Assembly: GCA_030562195.1 (NCBI GenBank)
Contig: JAUJPP010000012.1
Coordinates: forward strand, 18,228,001 to 18,292,000
Length of the DNA stretch: 64,000 bases
Source of the DNA: Nipponacmea schrenckii
Taxonomy: Eukaryota; Mollusca; Gastropoda; Lottiidae
Reading direction: 5' to 3'
The stretch's first letter is position 1. Each line of letters begins with the position of its first letter. The notes under the pieces were generated by a model. That model did no database searches and was not told the origin of the DNA. It worked only from the letters and a program-made list of their open reading frames with translations. The position numbers and the translations under genes are program-made. Shown here in pieces: positions 24,211 through 34,856 of this stretch.

Positions 24211-27200
24211 AGATTTCAAGATCAGTCTAGGGAACTTTAAAGAGAAAATGTGAACTTTGGGAATCTGTTCTGAAAGAAAAATGTTGATATTAGTGTAAAA
24301 TTTCTGATCAAAAAATGGAATATATTCTTCTTCTGAGTGTTTTAGTGGATAATGTTTTGTTCTCTAAAGTTTCGCTAAAAAAAATCGTATTTTTGACATT
24401 TATTTGATTTTTCGAAAGGTAAGAAATACCTTTGATATATTTTCTTTCTCAATAAAAACGTGTGCAATAATTTTTCCTACACCACAGATTGTATCTTTAA
24501 AATATCATCGTTTTTCTGAAAGAGACAGCCAATTATCTTAACAGTGTCTGTCACAATTACGAAAAACGAATATATTCTTAAGAAACATATTATTTAAATA
24601 ATTTATTTAATTTATGTTATTTGTATCATAAGAGTGTGATTCTGTTTAGTTAGTTAATCAATTTATCCTCGTTAATTTGTTGATCAAAAAAAGAGGAAAA
24701 TTGCCATTCACTCTAAATTTGGGTTTTAGCTTGAAACACTTAGTGTGGGACAAAAAGCTACCATTATAATACATTGTGATAATTAAGACTATAGTCATAG
24801 TTTACAAGTGTTTTTTAAAGATATAAATATCCTTCCATACTAAGACTATTATTCCATCACTCAATTCGCAAGTCGAAATACTACCCCCAAATTGTATTAC
24901 CCATGAACCATGCATGTTTCAATGAATACCATCGATGTACATTTTCTTGCCTTTTCGTCAAACTGATTATGATAATTATAATTTTAACGCCTGTTTTTTG
25001 CTCATTTGAATATTATTATTTAAACTTTGTCCTTTGAAACAAAAACGTAACAACATGGTTTGAAACATAAAAGCTTTACAACATGGGAATATTTCGTTTT
25101 CTTTTAATAAACAGTTTTCAAATTTCAAATTCTAGTAAGTTCCCGCGCTTTCTCCGTAACTCATATACGATCAGTATTCCATATAGAGATCCTATTCTAT
25201 ATATTCGCCTTTATTGCTTATTTGCTGAAATAAAAGGGCCCAATATAAAGTTTGAGTATGACTTTAGAATGAAAATATGTCTTCAGGATGCTCTGTTTAA
25301 GATCTACGTGCATTTTTCAACAGAAGTAGCTTTGTCAAATTTGATTTCAAGTTCCCAGTCTGTATTTGATTTTGACCAACCAACAGATGCATCTTTGCAA
25401 TTTGATTAAAGGGGAACCTGAACTCATATTTCAACTCTAAAAGTATAATGTACTTATCTGTCAAGACGTGGACAATGTCGCACCTTGCAATATGTACTCA
25501 ACTGCGAAAGAACAGCATATGATTTATAATTGATCGTCGATGACTAAAATTCAAATTTTGTCTCATAATAACATATTATGAAGTACAAATAACATAGCCA
25601 CAAAATGTCTTGCTCGTTTTGGTTCTTGAAAGATACGGTCTTTCAATCGGGTGCGTCTCTTTGGTAGTTGAGTGGGCAACTGGGTTCTGGAACAATGATT
25701 TTAGTATGCATTGAATATTGAATAGCTGCTGTTTCATAGACATAATTATTGAATTGATCAAATCTGTAGGAATCGGAATCTAGAAGAAGACTAGTGGTGT
25801 TAATGATAAAGAAAACATTGAATAACAATCCCATGCTTATCTCTAATTTTCTTCAAGATGTATTTACACATTGCTGACATCGCACATTCAGTGATGATAC
25901 GTATGAGATATTTCCGATTTACCAGACACAAGAGTCATATTGTAATTGTCTTGTTGTCTGGTAACTCAAGTCTTATTTTGGCATCATTCCATAATTTATT
26001 TGTATGATATCAAGAATTCCACTTCTTGTAAACGAGTTTAGGTTTTATATTACACGATCTTAGTATTTTATATTAACACACATACAGAACTCTATCATGG
26101 AACCTGTAGCAAACACTGACTTCTCCCTTTATCGTTTGTATTAAGAAAACAAAATGGCAACTTCTCCATAGCCTGTGATGGAAATAAACAAAATATGACC
26201 AAGGGTTGCAACTACAAAGTTTTCGTCAATTCGAGTTTGATCACAACAAATTAACGCAAACCTATACAAAATTTTCATCGAAACATTGTTGATCACTACG
26301 TTTTGAAAAAGGATCAGCGAAATCGAAAACGTCGATAGATTAGTTAGCCTTCTCTATCAATCAATATACCATGAGGTGAGAGTATTATAGCAAATCTGCT
26401 ATAATGTTCGATTACAAAGTTGGATATTATCAGTATCGCAACTGTATTGTGAGCCATCCTGTAAGAATTAAGGTTTATACCTTGCCCATAAAGTTTACAG
26501 ACATCTGTAATGAATTTAAAGGGAATTGGAATAATGAAGGAAGTTTATCAGATTTAATTAGTGAGTTAATCTGATTTGAACTTCTATTTTCACTGTTATA
26601 ATCAGATTATAGACAATAAACCAGGCTATTTTAATCATATAACACATTTTATATCACGTGATGGCAGCCATCTTTGATTTTGAAACATGATTTCGAAATC
26701 GATTCTCTTGTAGAATAATTTTGTTGAATGTAAAGTCTTCGTCTCATAACCGATTATCGGCTTCCTTTTAGTTTGAGGCCTGGGGAATCCTACTGGTTTA
26801 TTCGATTTGCGTTAGGGCAGACGGGGTCGGCAATGAGTTAGCTTTTTTATCTATTGGGTCTTCAACCAATTTTCGTGAGGTAAAAGACAATATCAAATCA
26901 AACATGTGGAAACTTCGATAACATATCATATTCCAGTACTACCAAGTTTGGCACGTGCACTTACCACGCGCAAGTATACGAGGTTCCAAATAAGCCAAAC
27001 GCCGTCGCCTTAGTAACCAGATTTGTATACTATCTATACAATGTATTTTTCTTTATGTTAAACATATCCTTTGATTATGATATTTTTTAACATCCATTCA
27101 ATTAAATTTCTGGACATTTCGGCATAAAAATTAGCACCAACAAAACTGGAACAGTTTCAAAGAAATTATATTCAGATAACACGTCCTGAGAAAATGTGCC

Positions 27201-27221
27201 AAAATGGCACAACCAATATGT
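24211..27221. other. Intergenic, 3' UTR of light-chain gene 1 then non-coding
   Basis: The first 250 bp is 3' UTR. The rest is AT-rich with no gene recognised. A compact motif TCACGTGATGGC followed by GCCATCTTTG (E-box-like, then YY1-like) is at about 26654-26678, and a CACGTG is near 26952. Neither can be called functional from sequence alone. Confidence 0.5.
24451..24456 (+). terminator. Poly(A) signal of light-chain gene 1
   Basis: An AATAAA lies 241 nt after the stop codon in a T-rich stretch and is followed by a T-rich downstream region. It is the first canonical signal after the stop. Confidence 0.6.
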
Positions 27222-27380
27222 TTACGTCATATCCGATTTGAGATCAATCAATTCTATAGGTGGGGTATTGGAACACTTCAAATTGAAAATAATGATTAGT
27301 CAGATCCAAAACTCAGTCTATCTAAATTATACGATATTATAACAGCTTATTACGTCATTTCGACTAAATCCATTACGTCA
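27222..27380 (+). promoter_or_regulatory. Three TTACGTCA sites upstream of light-chain gene 2
   Basis: TTACGTCA occurs at 27222-27229, 27350-27357 and 27373-27380, which is 75 to 232 bp before the TATA box. This octamer is a CRE/ATF/PAR-bZIP type site. Three in about 160 bp just upstream of a TATA box suggests a real cis-regulatory cluster. Function is inferred. Confidence 0.5.
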
Positions 27381-27453
27381 ATGATTGAAACGAGGTCGTC
27401 GATAGGAAATCAAACTATCACTAAGTCCCCAAGATCGGAAAATGGACTGGTCT

Positions 27454-27460
27454 TATAAAA
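27454..27460 (+). promoter_or_regulatory. TATA box of light-chain gene 2
   Basis: TATAAAA followed by GAGGGG, 102 nt before the ATG. Initiation about 30 nt downstream would give a short 5' UTR of about 75 nt. A TATA box fits a strongly expressed, tissue-restricted muscle gene. Confidence 0.75.
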
Positions 27461-27561
27461 GAGGGGATATGGGGGTTGTCTGATTTCTAAATCATTCCAC
27501 ATCTCCGGCCTTCTCCACATATCATTCGAAGAAGCAGCATCGTATCAAAAACCACATCAGA

Positions 27562-30500
27562 ATGGTGAGTATAAAAATAGAACTTGATTGTGTAGAGTAG
27601 CCATATTTCTATAGAGTAGGCTAGAGACCTATTCTACCATTAGAACGTTCAATGTCAAACCAAAACCTACCAAGGACATAAAAAGTTTTTCTCCATTTTC
27701 TTTACTGATTTTCAACAAAATTTCCTCTTTGTTAACTAATTAGCACTTGAGATATGTTACAGCAAAATTCAAAACGCCTTTTTCTGCTTTTCACATTATG
27801 ATTAGTTTATACCTGTCTTCAGTAAGAAACCAAATAATGATTCTACCATTCTTCAGGTAATTGTCTACCGATTAGTACACAATTCATTTATGCACTTTTG
27901 TTCATTTGTGTGAAGATTTTTGTATAAACTCAAAATTCTTCTGCATGAATTACTCTTATCTTAAAATGCCAACTAATGGAATTTGAAAAAGCCGGCCGGT
28001 TAATCATTAAAACTTATTTTTTTACTTTGAAATGATAGTAAGTCTACTTATGAAATTGGCTACTTGCCTAGAAAGTAAATACCTACTCAGATATCTGGTT
28101 AATCATTTTGGTTATGCCATAATGATAATATACCTATCCATGCTCACGCTGTAAAGACTAGATATAAATTAATGCCTCTGATTTCAATGATATTATTTTT
28201 GACTTCAGTCTTTATGGAAATTCACATTGCACTTCCAATGATACAATCTAAAATAGACTCGGACACTCTCGATGAGTTTGTTTACTTTGTCCACGATTCC
28301 AAAAAATGGCACCCACTTGTTTTGTTCATCCTTCAGCCTATCAAGGGGATTTGTATATCCCAAGTCCTCTTTTATATAACAGAGGTTAAAACACATACCT
28401 AGGACATTAAATAAAATTTATTCCCGGATTGAGCAAAAAATTAAATTTAGTTACACAGGGAGTAAATTAATCTAACCTCCTCTATTTCAGTCTTCTTTAT
28501 CTAGGGATACAGTTGAAGGTAAGTTGAACAATTTGTTAATTTTTCGTAATTTATAGACATGTAGGCCTACACTTGTACTTGAATTAAGTTTTAACCGAAT
28601 GACATGAATGAATATAGGTCTATAAACTCTTAAAGACACTCTTAATCATGCTCTGACTAAGCACTGCTTACGCTTTGTGGAGATTGTTTAAGGATTAAAT
28701 AACACTTCAAAATTGTTTGGAATTTAATCATCAACCATGCATGGAAAAGAGGGTATCTTATATTTGCTTAGATTTGGTGTAAGACAGGGTGTTATTTTAA
28801 GCCCTACTCTTTTCATTTGTTCAAGCAATAAAACCCGATTAATGTACATTAATGTAAGTCAATGAAGCCGGTGGTCTGTCGTCTGTATATCTATTATTTA
28901 AATTATTAAATTATGCTTCATAAGATACGTTTTATATCCATTATTCTGTTAGTAAAATCGGTGATAAAGCAAAGCGACGATAATTAACTGTATACTTAAA
29001 CACACTTCACCGACCCTTGTAAAATTATATATGCATTTCTTTAAAACATATCACGATGTCTTGTTAGATAACCGTTTTTGAAAGTGCACTATGTCTTGAA
29101 GTAGCTTTGGCAAAATGTCTTTATCATCAATTTGGCAATGTTTAATATGCTAAAGTTAATATGTACCGGTAATATAGAATAGAAGATTGCAGTGGAAGAT
29201 GAATAGGTGTATAATCTTATAAACTAGGAATATAAAAGTTTAAACTCGAACAGGTGTATAAAAACTCATAGAAATTTAACAAAATAATAAATACACACAT
29301 ATTTAGATAACAAAAAACATCACAAAGGTGGCGTAAAGAGATATATTTCTGGGTTGAACTATAAGAACATTTATTTTCATTGTATAACAGTTTTACTGGT
29401 AACCGACTTCTTTAATCAGTAGACTCTGATTTAAAGGCTATGACAAGTAGAAGTACATGAAATACCCTAGAAGCGCTGTCAGTCACCTAAACCTTAAGAG
29501 TGATATATCAATCTTATTCATGGTGCAGTTTGGATGCCAATAGCAGAGGAATGTAGACTAGATTAGGCAGGCGTATATTATTTGTGCCACAGAAAATCTA
29601 CCTGGATAACCTAACGTGAAATTGCATTTGCGTGTATATAAAACTAGTATACCTACATCTGTTTCTGTCGTTCTAACCCACGGGAAATATGATCCGTTTG
29701 GCATGAGGCCGTCTGTTTTTGATTTTCTTTAGAGATAGTTGCGTTTTATATTGGTAGATACAGGTAAAAAATCCCAATGTCTGTGGTGACCTATTTTTTT
29801 TTATTCCAAGAGATGATATCACGTAATTACTAATACATGTATCACATTTTCTAGAAACATTTAGAGCAGAAGTTTGATGTTTTGCAAGTTCAGTCGCGAG
29901 AATAATAAAAAACCATATCATTAATTTTGATCATGAGATGTTTTGACCTAGTTTCATAAATACATATTATGTAAATATGTAACAGGAATTTTAGGAGACC
30001 GGGTACGTTGCTGTAGAACACTTTGCCATCATATTGTTTTTAATGAAATAGAATTTTTCCAACAGGAAACTTAATCCATTATTAAATATGGATTTTATCT
30101 TCGAGGAAACGGTAAATTAATATTGTTCAGAATGTATTAGATCTCGGTCGGTCTTTTGCCATCATATTTCATTCATGTGAAATTGGCCCAGGCAAAATCA
30201 AAATATACATTTGGCCTTCACCACTTTCCTGCTATGAGATTAGTGGAAATATATCAGTCAGTGAATGTGTAATAGAAATTAGCGAGAAACCATGTTTCTT
30301 GTGCTGGTAAAGTGATGTGGGTTTGTTGACCTTGTACCGGCATGAAGGTCGCAGATAAAACAGTTTACCTGTTGACGTCATAAGATATTCGTAGGAAATA
30401 AGAAAGGAAATTTGAATTTATCATTATCACATGGTTTGGTGGACTGGTTATAAGTATTATTATGTGGGGAAATATGCTCACTCTTAACCAAGCAACAATA

Positions 30501-33463
30501 TGTCATACTAATTGTCCTATGGGTGCTTTTCTAAAGATTAAATGCTTCGGCTTTGGTGAATGCTATATTTGGTGCAAGAGGCCACAACAAATTTCGATTT
30601 CACGGTCAGTGTTTTTTGCAGCAGACAGTCTGTCAACTCTGAACACTTTCCATATGTAGGGTAATGGATTTCCTGTTTGTTTTTTTAAACCATTTGTTCA
30701 TTTTCTGACTGACTTCTTTTATATTCAAGAAGAACATAATAAATGTCGAAAGAATCTGTAGTATGTGTGTCTGGCTAACCAAGGCTTACACTAAATGGAT
30801 AGAATAAAGTCTAAATGATACAGTCTACCTGTATATTATAACAAAAATTCTCTACTAAAGTATAGTAGGTTTGCATTAGCACGAGAACGCTAGGCTATAT
30901 TTAGCTAACGGTGCCACTACCTTAGTACCTTTCCATAAAAGGGTTTGGGCTAACTGTTATCAATATAATGCCAACGTACTGTGTATATATGATAGACAGA
31001 CATATCGCCTGTACCGTAAATATTCTTAATAGTCTTTATCGTAAACACTCTAAATTCCATCTTGTATTAGTTTTTCTACAGTGAAATTGGTGTGTAAAAT
31101 TGACCTACCCACAAATTACCCGCCCTCAATATTTTGGCCTTTTGCCATGGAATTTCAATCCATTAAGTTATATCAATTTCTTCAATATTTATCTTCCCTA
31201 AATTTCAAGAATTATAGAAATATGATAATTTTTATCATTTTTTGGACAAATGATAGGCATAAAACAATTTGCTTTGTTCTGAACTTGATTTTTTTAAATA
31301 TGTTGACATATATAATATAATATACAATACCAGTATACTGTAATTAAATAAAAATTACCAGGTTAAATAAGTTAACCGTAATTAAATAAAATGAAATAGA
31401 CAGTTATTTAATTGAATATATAAACCATAAATAAATTATTCTGTAATTAAAGGAAATATAAGTCTTTGAAATTAAAGCAATTAATTCCTTTGGTCCATTT
31501 TGAAAGTTTAATGCTTGGAACAAATTCTGCTTAGAAATCATCATATCGAAATTGCAGTAGGCTAAAGTAAAAAAAATGCCATAACTATTACCGACGTCAT
31601 TTCAATATTGTCAGTTGACAGAATTCGGCGAGGAGGAAGATGTTAGTGACCAATCTTTTAAGTTAAATCTGCTTTATTTATTACAGAGGTGCGAGAGGTG
31701 TTCGATTTGTTTGATTTCTGGGATGGTCGAGATGGAGATGTCGATGCTTTCAAAACTGGTGATATGTTACGGTGTTTAGGTTTAAATCCAACAGAAACAA
31801 CAGTAACAAAGAACGGAGGAACTAAAGCTATGGGTAAGTCCCTTCATAAATTTCTTGCCTGTTGTGAGTTGTTTGATGAGTGTATATAACATCATGACGG
31901 CTAATATTGTTACTGTGGAATTTAAAATTTGTTACCGTTTCGGAATAAAAACTCATCAGGGATCCGGTTACAAATGGATGGACATTAAAATAGCCGTGGG
32001 CCCGGTAATACCATATACACAAAGTCACTCTCGATGTGTCATGAAGTCACTTCTAAAAAGCTTGTAGTAATTGTTGGAGATCTTGTCCAACAGCACTACA
32101 AACTGAACATTGCTATTTGTTATCATCTTTTTTCAGGTGAAAAATCATACAAATTGGAAGAATTTTTACCAATTTATGAAACAGTCACGGCTATAAAAGA
32201 CACAGGCACATTTGCTGACTTCAAAGAAGCTTTCAAAACATTTGATCGTGAAGGTCAAGGTTTTATCTCCTCAGCTGAAATGAGACAAGTCTTAGTTTCC
32301 CTTGGTAAGCATCTCTCAGTTTGTTTAAGGTCGCTCGCTAACCTTTTCATAGAAAGTGATGGATGCCAAGGATCCGAGAAAGGGACGAAGCTTGGTTTTT
32401 TTTTTTTTTTATTTGACGCTTATTCGTTCTGGTCACTATTGTGACTGATAATCGGTCGCTCATTTCAGAAATAAGTAGGCTAATATTACAAATTTAGACA
32501 TGTTTGTGTTTGATTTTCGGTCCTCGTTATCTCGAATTACCCTAGTTGATATGTTACCTGGCCACTTAAAATCGGACTCTATTTACTGTATAAGCTTACC
32601 GTAATTATAGGAGTTCTATTCATTTTTGAAGCTGCTAACCCAGTTTCCCCCACGTCATGAAGGTCGGAGAGGTTGGTAGAGATAAGGCACCCGACGGACG
32701 TTAATGAACCATGTTCTTCACGGTGTGCTCGTTATGGAACCAGATAAATTAGAAATTGAATACATAGTATAGTTAATCACGCTTTATAAGCAAGATGTCC
32801 CTCATTACACACTCCATAGCAAGTTACAAGTCCTTAAGAGATCAAATGGAGCAGTAAAATAAGTCAAATCTTAACAAAGAACTTGATGTGTTTTAGGTGA
32901 TAGAATGACAGATGCAGAAGTTGATGAAATTGTACAATGTACTGACATTAGAGAAGATTTAGAAGGAAATATCAAATACGAAGGTGAACATCATTGCTTT
33001 TTTACTGAGAATAGAAGATTTTGATTTGACTTAGCCTGGAATTTGCGTCTTGGTTGTTCATCCCATATAGAGATGTCATTCTACAGAAGAATGAATACTT
33101 ACCTTTTATAGTTTTATGTAATCTGGTGTGAATTTGTTCATTCTTGCCTTTCACGAACTTTATTTTTCAAACCAGTTCTCAACAGAAATGTGCGAAATGC
33201 TTTAGAAAAGTTGCTACCATATGCCGAAATAATGGACAGCAATAATAAGACGTCATGTGATTGGGCTGTCAAGTAGCTTACCTTTTACTCAAGACAATAT
33301 GCACTCGAGGCCTAGCAATTAATCCTAGTTTTTAGTTCAATCATATGGTAGGAGGAAGGTACTAGCAATTTTTCCACAACAAAAACGTTGCCATATTTAA
33401 ATGATTTTCTTTTCAGAATTCATCCAGAAGATCTTAGACGGTCCCTACCCAGACAAGAACTGA
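27562..33463 (+). CDS. Myosin essential light chain, copy 2 (complete, 159 aa)
   Basis: Six coding exons: 27562-27564 (ATG alone), 28491-28518 (28 nt), 31687-31833, 32137-32304, 32897-32983 and 33417-33463, total 480 nt in phase. The first exon contributes only the start codon before a GTGAGT donor. The protein starts MSSLSRDTVEEVREVF, has the FDFWDGRDGDVDAF first EF-hand loop (about residues 19-32) and a third EF-hand FDREGQGFISSAEM, and ends GPYPDKN, like scallop essential light chain. Length fits the family (about 155-160 aa). It binds the myosin II heavy-chain IQ motif and serves calcium-regulated molluscan contraction. It is a tandem paralogue of the gene at 22263, with the same internal exon lengths (147, 168, 87). 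The donor after exon 5 is GTGAAC, a weak form. It has its own TATA box, so it is separately transcribed. This is probably a muscle isoform. Confidence 0.95.
28519..31686. other. Large intron 2 of light-chain gene 2
   Basis: A 3.2-kb intron. It contains a small LINE-like fragment (listed separately) and a full palindromic CRE, TGACGTCA, at 30373-30380. Otherwise it is AT-rich with no gene seen. Confidence 0.6.
28765..28935 (+). mobile_element. Fossil fragment of a non-LTR retrotransposon reverse transcriptase
   Basis: About 50 nt translate to FGVRQGVILSPTLFIC, matching the conserved GVRQG..LSP.LF motif of LINE reverse transcriptases. Roughly 100 nt on, LLNYAS-stop-DT looks like a broken LLYADDT catalytic motif. 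Only this scrap is left, in an intron. The first motif is convincing; the second is tentative. Confidence 0.5.
32640..32875 (+). mobile_element. Diverged SINE copy in intron 4 of light-chain gene 2
   Basis: It contains CCCTCATTACACACTCCATA then AAGTCCTTAAGAG, lining up with CTCATTGCACACACTCCATT and AAGTCCATAAGGA of the SINE at 2506. The upstream part is poorly preserved and the tRNA-like head is not clear. Confidence 0.45.
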
Positions 33464-34484
33464 TCAGGATGTATGACGTAATCATGGCTACAAAGATGAA
33501 AAAAATTATTCCTCTCTCTCATTATAAATAAAGTGACGTATCTTCACCACTTAGATTTCTATTCAAAATTTCTAGTTTTTTTAGCATAGCCAGAAAACAT
33601 ATCATTAGTGAAAACGGGATACTAGTAGAACGTAGTGCCATATTTGTGTTGTTTGTCACGTTTTATGACAATTTAAAAATAAAGATTTTACTAATTGAAC
33701 TAAAAGTCGCCTACAAATGGCGCCGTCGTACAAGATGACATGCTCGACCACGTGGTTATGATTAGTTTTTAGTTGACATAACGTGAAGATGTTTAATGGA
33801 AAAAGGAGTTTGATATTTTTTGTAAGGAAACCCGTGTATTATAACATTGGTGTGAATAGTGCAATATAATAAATCCCTTTGTATACAAAATTATTTGATA
33901 TTTCTTTTTCATTATCATTGTACTGGTACAAGGAATAAAGTTTTATTAGTAGGCTATCCTACGAAAGCACGGATTTGTTTTCATCTGCGAATTTGTGGCT
34001 TGTGTTTGAACCTATCTGATTACAATAATATCTACAATTAATAAGCTGCTATGTTTCGTCTAAATTTTATATCGGATTTGGGGTTTCGTTCGTGGATCGT
34101 TAGTGGTCAGGTCTAATGGAATTGGTAAGCCATCGTCTCCGAATAGTCCATGGGTTAAGTATTAATCACAACTAAGCTCTATTAACCTCTCAAGGGCAGA
34201 TATTACTAAAAGTTATGACTTTTCATCTGGAATATTGTATGCATCCTGCATTCTGACGTAACCCTATTACTGCACTCTAGAATATAAGTGATAACTGTTT
34301 CTATGAGAGGTTATTACAGATTTGAGTTTAAATTTCAAAACGTGGTCAAGTTAACCTGATAGTATTTACATAGCCTATGTGCTATTTAGATCTATGTATC
34401 TACTTGATCAAGTTACGTTATAAGGGTTAATTAAATTCGATGTGTAGGTCTTTTTATCGTTAAATAAACGACTCAAAATATATA
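33464..34484. other. Intergenic between light-chain gene 2 and the fuseless-like gene
   Basis: The two genes converge here. The first about 70 bp is light-chain 3' UTR. The remainder is AT-rich with no gene or clear repeat. Confidence 0.5.
33527..33532 (+). terminator. Poly(A) signal of light-chain gene 2
   Basis: An AATAAA 64 nt after the stop codon, the first canonical signal downstream. It gives a short 3' UTR. Confidence 0.65.
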
Positions 34485-34490
34485 TTTATT
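34485..34490 (-). terminator. Candidate poly(A) signal of the fuseless-like gene
   Basis: TTTATT on the plus strand is AATAAA on the minus strand, about 370 nt beyond the stop codon at 34857. It is a plausible 3' end for a minus-strand transcript. Confidence 0.4.
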
Positions 34491-34856
34491 GCTTTTTTCC
34501 AAAGACTCAAATAATACAAAATGAATGTTATGCAGAACTTTATAAGAAAACCAAGAAAACGTAATATGCAAACAAATTCACAATCCTGTGAACCACCAAG
34601 ATTTTCTTGAATTTTCGTCAACACCTTTAAAATAAAATCCATGGTTGCAGGATGCGTCCATTTCCAGAATAATGAAAATGCTTAGGAAATGCGTAAAGGT
34701 GCTCATATTGATATGAAACAGTCATCATATAAACAAGTCAGGGAGTAAAAGAAGGCAAGTGAAGGGTGTTGATAAAAGATATAAAAAATAGTGCTAAAAT
34801 AGGAATGCAATGTGAACATTCAGTGGAACGTCTTTTATAGAATGAAATGAGCTAGG

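Noticed and set aside
25083..25409. 108-aa plus-strand ORF
   Set aside because: No recognisable domain, AT-rich chance-like composition, no splice or promoter context; not supported as a gene.
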